A stretch of 64,000 nt of DNA from Hyphodiscus hymeniophilus (Eukaryota; Ascomycota; Leotiomycetes; Helotiales; Hyphodiscaceae): contig VNKQ01000002.1 of NCBI GenBank assembly GCA_016508695.1, positions 2,604,001-2,668,000 on the forward strand, read 5' to 3'. Shown here piece after piece: positions 45,614 to 56,800 of the stretch. The notes under the pieces were generated by a model, which saw only the letters and a list, made by a program, of their open reading frames with translations, did not search any database and was not told the DNA's origin. Both the position numbers and the translations under genes were made by a program. Within the stretch, counting starts at the first letter, position 1, and the number at the start of each line of letters is the position of its first letter.

Positions 45614-47620
45614 CTTTGCGTTCTGTTTTGCACGTTACCCAAAGCGTAGCTCTTGGTCAAAGTGAGGTTATCGCATGTTCTTGTATAGGGCTTGAGACTG
45701 GAAATAGATTGTTCGTGTTGGAGGATCCGCACCGAATCGCTGTTGAGCGTTGTCGTGACGTCTGTCGAGCCTCGAAGTTCCTCTCCTGTTTTCCTAGTAG
45801 CGTATTCAGATATGTGGTAGTATGCCCCGTCACCGTCCTCGCGATCGTCGACCAATTCAACTTTGGTCGTCGTTTTCTTTCCCCTGGCTGTCTCAAACGC
45901 GGTTCCTTCTGGCACACCTCCGCAAATCCTTTGTCATGCAACTGCAATCTCGCAAAGAACAACACTGCAATCTCTGTGCAGGACGAAGGGCGAAGAAAGG
46001 GAAAGATGAAGCAGCAAACGATCAACAAACGATCAACAAAGAATTGCGGTCTATTGTGGAGATATTGAAGCTTGGAGTAATCAATTAAAGTGTGATCACC
46101 CCTACTATGTACAGGTAGGAGCTTACGCAGGGGTTCGGATCCGAGGACGACTAAGGCGGGGTGGCGCAGAGGAAAGGGGCGGTGCTGTGCCTGATGCGCT
46201 GTGTTGTGTTGGAAACACGAGTTCTCTTCAGCGTGCACTTGTAGACAGCCGATTGACGGGCAGAGCGAGTGATCTGAGAAGAGCCTACAAATACATCATC
46301 CAGCTTGGTTGTGGTTGGCCTGTTGTGCAAATGTTGCTTTGCGAGCTTACGAGAACCTATCTATGTACGAGATGTCATGAGAAGTTGGGGCTTTGTGGAG
46401 GCGGTGACATGAGGAAGTGCATTGCTTCCTCCAAAAGAGAAGTTTAGGAAACTGTTACTCCATTGCCCGTTTTCTATGTTCGCATTTGTTCTAGGTTTCG
46501 GCAAGTAGGATCGTGAATGTCTTTGATATTCAACAGGCGGTGGAGTCTTTGCCCGGTGGGGGGGCTTGCCATCTCGTATCACGAAGTAGAGCCTCGTGAA
46601 TCGAGGATTACGAAGGGGAGCGAAATAGTGTGAATAATCAATCCAACTCTTCCTCCTTCCCACTTGAAAAGCTCTATTCGATACTCATCAGAAAGACTTC
46701 CCTTGATGGGGTGTCAAAGGCTTGTGACGATCAAGTTACTGGTATTAAGAAGCAAGGGTTTGGGACAAAGTCCACGAAAGATAACAATGCTTGCAGTTCA
46801 AGGCTTTTTACGATGTGTTTGTGTCTGCAATTATTGACAGTGCGCGCTTGAATCTGTAGACTGCTTTGCGGCTTAGTAGTATAACGTTCTGAAGGACTGA
46901 GCTTGTCCTTTACCATTCAAGCTTCGTCTTCGATTCTTCCAATCCCAACGTTGATGTTATTGCAAGATGATAACAATGAAAGCAGATATTCAGCCCTTGC
47001 TATGCCAGTGCCAGCCCCATCTTCCTCTGTCCTTTGGAATTTTCGCACTCGAGCGATTGGAGTCCCACAGATTGGTTTGAAGCCTTTCTTACTATACATC
47101 CGCGAGGGATGGTGTTGTGTCGCAGCCGGCTCTCGAATGAAAGGTTAGACCATGAGCTATTCCACCACGTGATCCCCTACCGACGCGGGCCGGCGTTAGC
47201 CGCACCACAGCCCATGGCCTCGGATGTCGTCAGTTGTCCCAACTCTGCAAAATGCCATCCGACTTGCTATCCGAATTACTCGATGGTGCCCTACGCACAG
47301 TCAATAACCACAACCAGATGATCTACTACTAATACTATGCATAGTCAATCTAACCATCTAACAGCGCACCTCATCATCTCCAATATCAACTCATTCCCTT
47401 GATGATCTATCCAACCCTCTTTAGTCCTTTCGTCCTTCCAATCCGATCATTCCATTACCTCACATCTCCAATCCGTGACACATGTTGTCCCCTCTAAGCA
47501 GAATGCTGATTGCTAGTTAAGCCTCGTGGTTGCTACGCCCGACTGACTGGACTACTGATGGCATTGTTCCACGTCACGGGGCTTCTTCCCCAGCTTTCTC
47601 ATGACAAAGAGAAATGGTCG

Positions 47621-47669
47621 TCTCCTCTCTCTCCCTCTCTCTCCCTCTCTCTTCCCTCCCTCTCTCTCC
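47621..47669. repeat. CTCTCTCC-type microsatellite
   Basis: Pure pyrimidine tract of imperfect CTCTCTCC units. Confidence 0.85.
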
Positions 47670-47891
47670 ATCCTTTGCATCCTGGCTTCGAAGGGTCTAA
47701 TTAAGTCATAACGGATCCAGATCCGGGGACGGCAGCTTGGCCTTTTTAACGGGGAGCGGACAGGTTAAAGCCCGACGCTCCGGATCAGCAGGTGGGAAAG
47801 TCTTTTCTTCGATTGTCTGTAGTTTTTCATGACTGTTCGCCATCCAAGGTGGCGTTTACCCATACAAAAGGGCCAGGGCCACGACTTCCCA

Positions 47892-47932
47892 ACAACAAAG
47901 CAACAAAGCAACAAAGCAGCAAAGCAACAAAC
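47892..47932. repeat. (GCAACAAA)n short tandem repeat
   Basis: Five near-perfect 8-bp units, one with GCAGCAAA. Confidence 0.85.
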
Positions 47933-48265
47933 CATCTACATCTACACGACCAACGCAACGCTGCATCGCAAGAGCATCCTTGGTCCACTCATTCATTTCT
48001 CACTCACCCTCCTTTCCTGCAGAAGACCTGTTTATTATTATACACTAAAACGTACTCGTTGCTTCCCCGCATTCCAATCGTCGTTTCCTTGACTAAAGCG
48101 GAGGAGGCTCTGACTAAAAGTATCCTCACCTTCCCTCTTGGATAACCTTGCCCATCTATCGCGTGCTTTTGGGAGCCAAGCGGTCATTGTGTCCTGAGCC
48201 AGCATTTCCCGTTAGGTTGACCAAAGAATATAAAGTCATTGTTACATTCACACGACATCGACACC

Positions 48266-50403
48266 ATGGCAGTTGACTTCTCAATGTTGCCGCAGCGCCT
48301 AAGAAAGGCTCCTCCTTCTTCTGCGCTAAAGCCAAACACCGACACAAATAACAACCACAAAGGTTATATTCCGCCGCCAAATTCCGAGCGGACCGATAGA
48401 ACAAGCTTCTCCAGTATCAAGGAGAGCAATTCCGGTGGCGCCCAGTCGTTCACCGACAGCAAAACATCGAGCTATCTCCGCAACGCATTCTCCCTGGTCG
48501 ACGACGAGGACGCTCTTGACGACTCGGATTCAGGAAGTACGACACCGTTTCAGACAAAGATCGGGGGACAGGTCGGGATGCTGAATCCCCAGTCTACACT
48601 GCATGGACTCGTGTGCCCTTGCGATGGATTCAAGGGATGGAAATCTATCAGCGTGGGAGGCAAAATTGCCAGCAGGAGCTTTAGCGATCTCAGCAAATTG
48701 AGAATGAGATGGGATTGGGATACGACTGTCAAGAAGGAGGATGGGATGGGCCTGGACAACGTGGGGGGAAAATCACAGCAGACGAGACCAAATACGCTGC
48801 TGGACGATCCCCTTTTGAGATGCTTCCGACGGAGTTACTTGGTAAGCCATTTGCCTCTCATTTGAATACACGCGAAGGAATTTCGAGCAAGGCAGCTTGG
48901 ACTTCAAATGGAGTGGCGATGACTTGGGCAAAGGCCCAGATTTTAATCAGAAACTCTTGACTTGAAGAACAAGTTCGCTATGGCCATCAACACACTCTTA
49001 TGTACAGACACTCGCTAACAGAATCAGGCTCAATCATCGACCTCCTAGCAACCGATATCCCACCAAATGGTTTTACAGCCCGGAACATCGATTTGATGTC
49101 CCTTCTGCTCACGTCACATGGCATGCACGCTGCTACATTGGCAACTTTGTACTCGCAGATAACAATACCGCATTCTCGTATCTTCCGGAAATTTTTAAAC
49201 CACATTTCAGAACATAAATCCCTGGGTACCATTGTGCACCGGCTTGATATCTCTCACTACAACCCCACAGGTGGTGGACAGACAGCACGCGAGCGCCAAC
49301 AAACTCAAAATCTGATTCCGGCGACGCTGTTGCAGTGCTTGGATCTCACGCCCAATCTTCGAGAATTCTTGGCACAGGAGCACATCGATGATGAGTTGGA
49401 CGTCCACGTCCTGACCAAGCTCCTCTGCTCGCTTCCAAAACTCAAGGCCTTGGATTTCTGCGCCTGTTCCTCCACCAAATTCCGGGATTCTTTCACCGAC
49501 GCCATTGCCTCATCAGACCTCCCATCCGCCCTTCCAATCAAGCGGCTCAGTCTCCACGAGAATACCGTACTTCCGTCCAAAGTCTTTACAACCCTCCTCC
49601 CTCGTCTTCCCAACCTCACCCATCTCGACCTAGCCCACACCCGCATCACCGATGAGGCACTTCATTCCATACCCACTACAGCAAAACTCACACATCTCAA
49701 CCTCAGCCAATGCTCCTCACTCTCCGGTGCCGCAGTCGTGGACTTTCTCACCTCTCACCCGGCAGCAAAAGGTTTGGTATACTTGAACCTAGCCATGGAC
49801 GCGAAATCCGCCGATATGCTCTCGACAGAAGACATTACGTCTCTCCTTCCAATCCTCCCGTCCACGCTCCGATCTCTAAACCTCAAAGGCTCCAAACTGG
49901 ATCCTTCCCACATCCCCGCCTTGCTTCCTCTCACCAAACATCTCGAAGAGCTAGGTCTCGGCCGCCACCTCGAGCTCAAAGATCTCATTCAGTTGTTCAC
50001 TCCAGACCAAGATGCGGAGATAGAGGAGCAGTTGTCATGGATCCCGCATTCTCTACGCTACATCGACGTCTCTGATCTCTCAATATCACAACTTGATCTT
50101 GGCACGCTCTTGGGCTCCTCCTGCCCACTTCTGAAAACCGTCACGGCCCCACTAGAGGTATTGGAACTGAGCGGCGACGTAAATAAGAAATTAGAGAAGA
50201 GCCCGAGTGTCAGGCGCGCGGGGTGGTGTGTGAAGGAGCTGGGGAGGCGATACTGGCTCGTGCGTCAACCGGTCGCGGATGAGGCTCAGGATAGCGGGGA
50301 GAGGGATTGGAAAATGGGGGCTTCGTACTGGGGCATGAGGAAGATCCCCGTTGCTAGGCAGGAGGTGGGTGGGATGTACGGACATTATATGTTTAAGCGT
50401 TGA
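48266..50403 (+). CDS. F-box/leucine-rich-repeat protein with an apparent 1-base frame break
   Basis: Exon 1 48266-48841 and exon 2 49028-50403, intron 48842-49027 (GTAAGC..CAG). The N-terminus has a disordered region, then LNPQSTLHGLVCPCDGFKGW and a WDWD segment in one frame. The F-box start (SPFEMLPTELLG) is in the next frame and splices on to SIIDLLATDIPPN. Restoring one G in the G6 run at 48763-48768 would join the two frames and make the spliced length 651 codons exactly. Exon 2 carries ~10 leucine-rich repeats (LTHLDLAHTRITDEALHSIP, LTHLNLSQCSSLSGAAVVDF, LRSLNLKGSKL). It probably acts as substrate receptor of an SCF ubiquitin ligase. The break could be an assembly error in the homopolymer, a real mutation, or a splice event I missed. 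Confidence 0.82.
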
Positions 50404-50837
50404 TTTCGAGCCTGGGGTTAACTCTGATAAGCGAAAAGTACTTTCTGGGTTTGCACCGGGTCGGACTGGGTTGATTCGGTTCAGGATCCCGAGTTGGGCA
50501 TGGCATTGCGTCTGGAGTCTGGGAATTCTCGCATAGCGTCTCTTTGCGTCTTGGTACAGGAAGCGAAAAGTCTCGGTGGCATTATTTTTTTATTTTTTTT
50601 GATAAGGCAGGAGCTGTTGAGACGAGACATTGCTTTCCGTACACACTACACACATAACTGGATTGGGAGACTTGGATACATACATATACTGCTTCACTCA
50701 CTCTTCCTGATATATCTGTGAATCTGTGATTTCTTCGTGCATGGAACGATGTTACGAGTTTCTCGAAAGGTCGGTATCGTGACCTATCATGATGTGTGTT
50801 GTGTGTTGTGTGTTGTGTACTGAAGAGTGGAAGGATT

Positions 50838-50905
50838 AGGAGTGGAGGGGAAGGAGTGGAGGGGAAGGAGTGGAGGGTGGAAGGTGTAGGAGGGTGGAAG
50901 GAGTA
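50838..50905 (+). repeat. 15-bp G-rich minisatellite
   Basis: Imperfect tandem units of GGAAGGAGTGGAGGG within a cluster of other simple repeats. Confidence 0.75.
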
Positions 50906-51025
50906 GAAGGAGTACTCCAAGTGGACGGGGTGTAATAGCTGAATTGAGGACGGGCTCAAGAAGTATAATATATACAATACAAGTACTCGAGAGGGCGGAC
51001 TTAGGTGGTGGCTGTTTTATGAGTG

Positions 51026-51054
51026 TGGTTGTGGTTTTGGTTTTGGTTTTGGTT
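51026..51054 (+). repeat. (GGTTTT)n microsatellite
   Basis: Four units of GGTTTT with flanking GTGGTT. Confidence 0.85.
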
Positions 51055-53142
51055 TAATGGAAAGTGGATTGGTTTAGAGAGTGGAATTAAAAAGTGAAAC
51101 TAGAGAATATGGCGATTCATATTTATATATATACGTCCAGCCGGAGTCGGGATGCCAGTGCCTCAGAGACTTGCGGAGGCTATTGGGACGTGCTGATCTA
51201 TGGATGTTGCAACTTGGCAAATATATTTCCGGGGATGATTGTTTGCAGAGTAGACTCTTAATCCATAGTCTAAAGGCCCGATGAGACTTCTTCAGTACAG
51301 GCTGTCTGGACTCTGGAGGGTAAGGGGGATCCAGTTGATGCGGTATCACGTACGCATTGGACAGAAGGCCTCAAGTTGAATGGTTTCTGTGAGACCACGT
51401 CCGGAGTATGTATCGTGATATTCCGATTCTCGTGTAGGCTGCAGCTTGAATACGGCCAGAATTTGGTTATTAGCTTCTTCCGATCTACGGCTTTTGCTAC
51501 TTGAGCAATATTGACATCGCCGCAGCAGCCATCCAACGCCAACATCATAAGATGAGAGAGCTTGATTAACAGGGAACCATTTCCAAGGAGCATGAGTGTA
51601 CATAGATGCACTTTTCCAGTGTGTTTGTTGGTTGGCAAACTCGCGGGACTGCAGAGACAGCTTATCAAGAGGCTGTCTGACGTACCGACGATAGTGAAAA
51701 GATCAGCAATGATAGCAGAGTGACGCACTCAACACTGGCCGTTTCAGATTACTGGATCTCGATCCATTTGCATTGATAAATGCCACAAGATCGAAGCAAC
51801 ATGCCATCTGCACGTGGCACTGGGATGGCTCTTGAGGCGGTTTAACATGGGTGACCTAACCACGTATTGGCAGTATAGTACCTTTCATATCTGGTCACTA
51901 GTCCAAACTTATCTATTGGGATAATTTGTTCGTTGGCCCAATATAGTAGCAGCTCCGGCGTCTGCCTGATCGAGAGAGCGGCAGGGCAGCTGGCGACCTC
52001 TACCCGGGATCCGGGGTCCTCTCCAGCCACGTTCCAGATGCATATACTTTGAAAGACGACCATTCTCTGCTGTGTGTAAAGTCTTTCCGCATGAAATCCT
52101 GCAGCCTGTGACCTTGTGACAGGGACCCTTAGAAGAAGATATGGATCGGTTCGTGGCGCCTTCGCTTGGGCCTCCTCTACCCTACGCAACATTGTCGTAG
52201 CCCCGCCTGACAGCCGTCAGGCTTCTAGTTGGACAAAATGGAGTAAGGCTCCGTTTGATAGCATAGCTTCAAGGACTGCGAAGAAGAAAGACTTCAGCTC
52301 TGGCTCACAGTGACACAGTGGCTCTCCATCCATGGTAGAATCGTATCCCATTCAGCGGCGATAAGCGAGGCGTCGTTTCCATCGTGGTTGATCCCGTCTT
52401 CCAAGCGCGTGGAGTCTCAACTTGCTCAAGCAAGTATTCAAACGTAGGAAGTCTGCTTCCTTGACAGACCGGCCCGAACTGCACGAAGAGTAAAATCAGC
52501 TATCAAGCGTCATTTTAAGGTTTGGCCTTGCCGTCGCAAAGCTGAAAGAGCCCACTACCTCGAGACCCTTTGCGAGTTTCAGAGTTTAGCCGGTACAAGA
52601 AGCGGGCTACTCAGCCGCTCATGTCAAGGATCTAGCTTTCTGGTCGAAGGTTTCCCGTTCGGCCTATCCTCAAAGCCTGTAGCAGAGTATTGACAAGACA
52701 ACTGTTCCAAAGAGACCAAGACAATTTATATTCATTAGGAACATAGCGGAGGATAGAACCCCTGAGCGCAGTTCCAAGTGCCATCGTGCATTATGGGGAC
52801 CCATGCAGCATGGTTGTCACGAATGCATGTATTGGGGCAGTGTGTTGAATATGAAGAAAGGGAATGAGGAGCAAGATTGGTAGCTGTTGTAGGTACAAGT
52901 ACCTACCTACCTTTAGCTTAGGTGCAAGGGGGGAGTAATTCGAGAAACAGCTGAAAACCTTTTCGACCTGTATCTACACCAACACCAAGAGATATCTCCC
53001 AAACTCTGACTCACAAATAAAGCTGTATAGGACGCACAAGACTGCCTCCTTAGAATTTTGATTTTTGCGTTGTGTCAAGAGTCAATCGAAATTTGGGATT
53101 CTGGCTGTTTCACGAATTACTGCACCCCCGGGTGGTTGCACC

Positions 53143-53590
53143 AGTGGTTGTCAGAATTCTGTGCGCACCCCTCTAATCTAAGCGAAACGTACCGAAATCC
53201 CTCTACTTTATGACTTTATAACTCTAGGAATATATATTATGATGGTAAACAATATATTATATATAGACGAATTAAACTGAGTAGAATAGATGTTACTAAG
53301 AAAGTTTTCTTATAAATCTATTCTATAAGGTTTTATTAAAGAATACAAATCTTACTAGTAAAGGTATGGTATAGATCTAGCTCCTAAAGACTATAATCTA
53401 ATAAGAGCTATAAATAAAAATCCTAAGTAGTACAAACTCAAGAATAGATTCTATTTGACTTAGCTTTCAATATCAGATAAAATTAATCAGAAGGTGCTTT
53501 ATTATTGTATTACAGAATAGCTGAAAATGTGCTTTCTTTGGTATGTTTTTGGCGAATCTCGGCCGTGCGCACAGAATTCTGACGACCACT
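53143..53590. mobile_element. MITE-like non-coding inverted-repeat element
   Basis: 26-bp terminal inverted repeats, AGTGG(T/C)TGTC-type ends with one mismatch (left 53143-53168, right 53565-53590, both containing CAGAATTCTGTGCGCAC in sense), enclose ~400 bp of AT-rich DNA without a frame. Length and structure fit a non-autonomous DNA transposon. I could not identify a clean target duplication, so the superfamily is open. It lies ~300 bp upstream of the Zn2Cys6 gene. Confidence 0.6.
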
Positions 53591-53892
53591 AATGGCTGAG
53601 GGAAAGGGCTTAGTCAGCGCACGTGATGAGAAATTAGCCTGTATCCTCGAACAATGTCACTCTTGCGACCCTCATAGTAAATAGTAGTTCTCTATCCTAC
53701 CTCCAAAACAACTGATACTATCAAGTGATGCTATCAAGAGGTATCAGTAACACGGATTGCGCGGCTCTCGAAGATACCCCCGCATAGTGTGTGCCTAGGA
53801 TGACACCCGCATCATTGATTTGTAAGATGTGAGTAGTCTCCGCTACTCAAACCTGCATCTCATAAAACCATTTGTACTTTTTTTCCAACATT
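53591..53892. other. 5' flank of the Zn2Cys6 regulator
   Basis: No gene recognised. It should include the promoter, directly downstream of the inverted-repeat element. Confidence 0.4.
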
Positions 53893-56800
53893 ATGTCGAG
53901 GGAGGTAAGAAGCAAAGGCGCGTGCTGGACATGCAAGCTTCGGAAGATCAAATGCGACGAGCGAAAGCCGCGTTGCGCTACATGTCTTGGTCTGATCCCA
54001 TGCTTGGGCTACGATCCAAAGCCTGCATGGGCTGACGGTGGGGAGATGCAGAAAGCGAAGGTGGAGGAGTTGCAAATTATTGTCCCGGCTTCTATGAGGC
54101 GTCGAAGCCGAAGGAGAGACATCCCTACGCAAGGTAACGGAACGCAAGCTGTGGAAGTAATTCAGAACAAGGATCCCAACGGGTCAATCACCGAGCAATT
54201 ATCGAAACTCGAGACGGAAACATCTGGCAGCGATGGCATTTTAGAGGACAGCAAGTCAGCCGCAAGTGCGATTGTTACCGATCTGGAAGCTCTTGCAATC
54301 ATTACGCCTGTACCCAGGCAACATCTCACAATTGACTTCCTCGAATACGACTCGCAAGCGAGCCTGCTTATGCACTATCTCGACGTCGTCTTTCCAGGCC
54401 AATTCCCTTTCTACAACCCTTCTTCATCTGACGGTGGACGAGGCTGGTTGCTACTTATCATATTGCGGACAAAACCATTATATCATGCTGCACTCAGCAT
54501 GGCTGCGTACCATCAACAACTACAAAATCATGACCCCTTCATTTCACAGACGTGCAGAGATTGCGCCGTAGTAACTTTGCAAAGTAAGTGTTTTCTAACT
54601 ACTTTTCACTCTTCTAGGTCGTACAAGATAGACGAGACATTGGTTATCTTTCTAATATTAGCTTCTTACCTATAACATTTTTCTTGAATCGAGCGAAAGT
54701 TCGATAACCACCCTCCCTAGCCTGCTACGGCTTTAAATTTAATTGTAAAATTATTTTAAGGTATCCCTCTCTTATTATATTGCGTTTCTAGCGTTATTCT
54801 AATTGAAATAGTGCCTTCTACTCCCGAAATAGGGATTTTATCCTCTTAATACGCGGATTTTATGTATTTATAACTACTCTCTTTACTAACTAACTTTAAC
54901 TTATACTCTTTTAAGAGATAATAGAAGCTCTTAGATATTATTACTCTTACTTGTCTTAATTTAAATAAAAGTATAATAGAATATTATATAACGGCTAATA
55001 TTATCTTTAGTAAGTTAAGCGCCCTTAAACGCGAGACTCAAATTTAATACTAAGTTATTAATAAATTTGCTCTCGCAATAAATTACTTTGTTTTCTTCTA
55101 GAGATATTCTAACTATAAGAAATTTGCGTATAATATTTATAATAAGTTTATTTACTACTTATTAACCTCTTTATTTGTAAATACTAATACTTTCGTTCCT
55201 ATAAGTATCCGAACGCTTATAAAAACGTCTAGTAACTATATTAAGACCTTTAGGAACTCCTTAGGCAAATCGGTTACTTTCGCTAATATTACGAAAGCGG
55301 GAATAGCCTATACTCTAAAAAACTTAGGGGCTAAGCTTACGCGGGCTATCTTGTAAGGCTTTGTCTCTTTAGGAAAACTCTTTACCTCGGGCGGAGTCTC
55401 CCTTACTTCTTCCGAGAAGAAAGTTAAAGAAGACTATTAAATTCTAGTCCCCCTAGAAATAACGGTATTACTTAATAGGCTAAAACCCTTTATTTTATAT
55501 TAAACTCTTTATAAAGAAATTCTAGGGCTTACACTAGATAAAATCCCTTTAATTACGCTTATTCGGTCTAAATAGGCAATTAACCTAATAGACCTTACTA
55601 TTAGAAACCTTCTTACTAGCGCTATAAACGCGCCCCTAGTCCTTTAAGTCCTTTAAGGCTATAAACTCAAGCTCTTTAAAGTCTAGTTTAATTATATTAT
55701 TTTTAGCGTCCCTTATACGATATAAAATCTTTTTAGCTAGCTAACCCTTACTTCTAATATTATAAAAGAGAAAGTCTTTACGTAAACAAAGTCAAAGCTA
55801 ATTTAATATAAGGCCTCTTAGTACGGCTATAATAAATAAGGATAGATTATATAAATTATCTTCTTTCTTAAACTAATTAAAACCTTTACCCTTTTTAATT
55901 ATAGTAAAAAGTCGAGGCTTTTTAATAAGAGCCTAGTAATTACTTGATACGCTTATAAGTATTAAAGCTATTATAACCCAAACAAGTATACCCGATATAG
56001 CTAGTATAGCAATTATAGCGTTTGTCTAGACTAATATAAGGGCTAGTTTTATAAGAACTATATAGCGGCATAAAGGTATATTAACTATTATAGCCCTTAC
56101 TTAGCGGGTTACAAATATTATCTAGTTACTCCCTAAAAAAAGAATAGTAAGATTATTCGCCTCTCGAAGAAAGAGATAAATATAATTTACTATAAGGGGG
56201 ATAAGGACTTTAAGGCTGCGAACGAGCTTACTTAGCTATAAGTACTATTATAAGGTAATATTTTAGTGCCCTTATAACTTTAACCTTAGGGATAAGCCCT
56301 ATAAGAAAATATTATAAGTACTTTATAAAGCTATAAGCGTAAGAGAGTAATAGTCTTAGAGTACGAGAATGCCGGTTTTATTCTAGCCTCCTTTATAACC
56401 CTACCTAATAGTTCGCAAGAACTAGCTCGCTAACCTTAGTAGAGCGCTACCCCTACTAAAAGCTATAACTTGTAAATACTCTTAGTATAGAGTATTATAG
56501 CCCAAGATACTAATACTCCCGTCTTATCTAAACAAGAGATAGACTTTAACTATAATACCCCCTAATAAGATTAAACCCTTTTAGGGGTAATAGTCGCCAC
56601 TACTATAAAAGGCCTAGGGACAAAGATATAAATATCTAAGTCTATTAGGTTAATATAAGTAAAAGATAGCCCTATTATATTATTACTTTATAAACGGCGT
56701 TTAAAGAAGATATCGACGTTCTTTATATTTAAGAACCTTATATATACCCTAGAACGCATACTTAATCTTACTTAAAATACGAGAAATACGCCCTAGTTAA

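Larger units (their letters stand above)
45614..48265. other. 2.65-kb intergenic region between divergent genes
   Basis: No gene recognised. It should contain the promoters of the Uds1 and F-box/LRR genes. A CTCTCTCC tract lies at 47621-47669 and a GCAACAAA tandem at 47892-47932. Confidence 0.5.
50404..53142. other. 2.7-kb gene-poor region
   Basis: No gene called. Microsatellites lie at 50793-50818 (GTGTTGT), 50838-50905 (15-bp GGAAGGAGTGGAGGG units) and 51026-51054 (TTTTGG). Minus-strand open frames at 51346-51603 (WKWFPVNQALSSYDVGVGWL..) and 51842-52192 (..LLYWANEQIIPIDKFGLVTR..) have some coding character, but no family or splice structure could be assigned; either could be a small or decayed gene. 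Confidence 0.4.

Noticed and set aside
53130..53600. TA target-site duplication for the MITE-like element
   Set aside because: The bases next to the two inverted repeats do not match (CC on the left, AA on the right), so no duplication is claimed.
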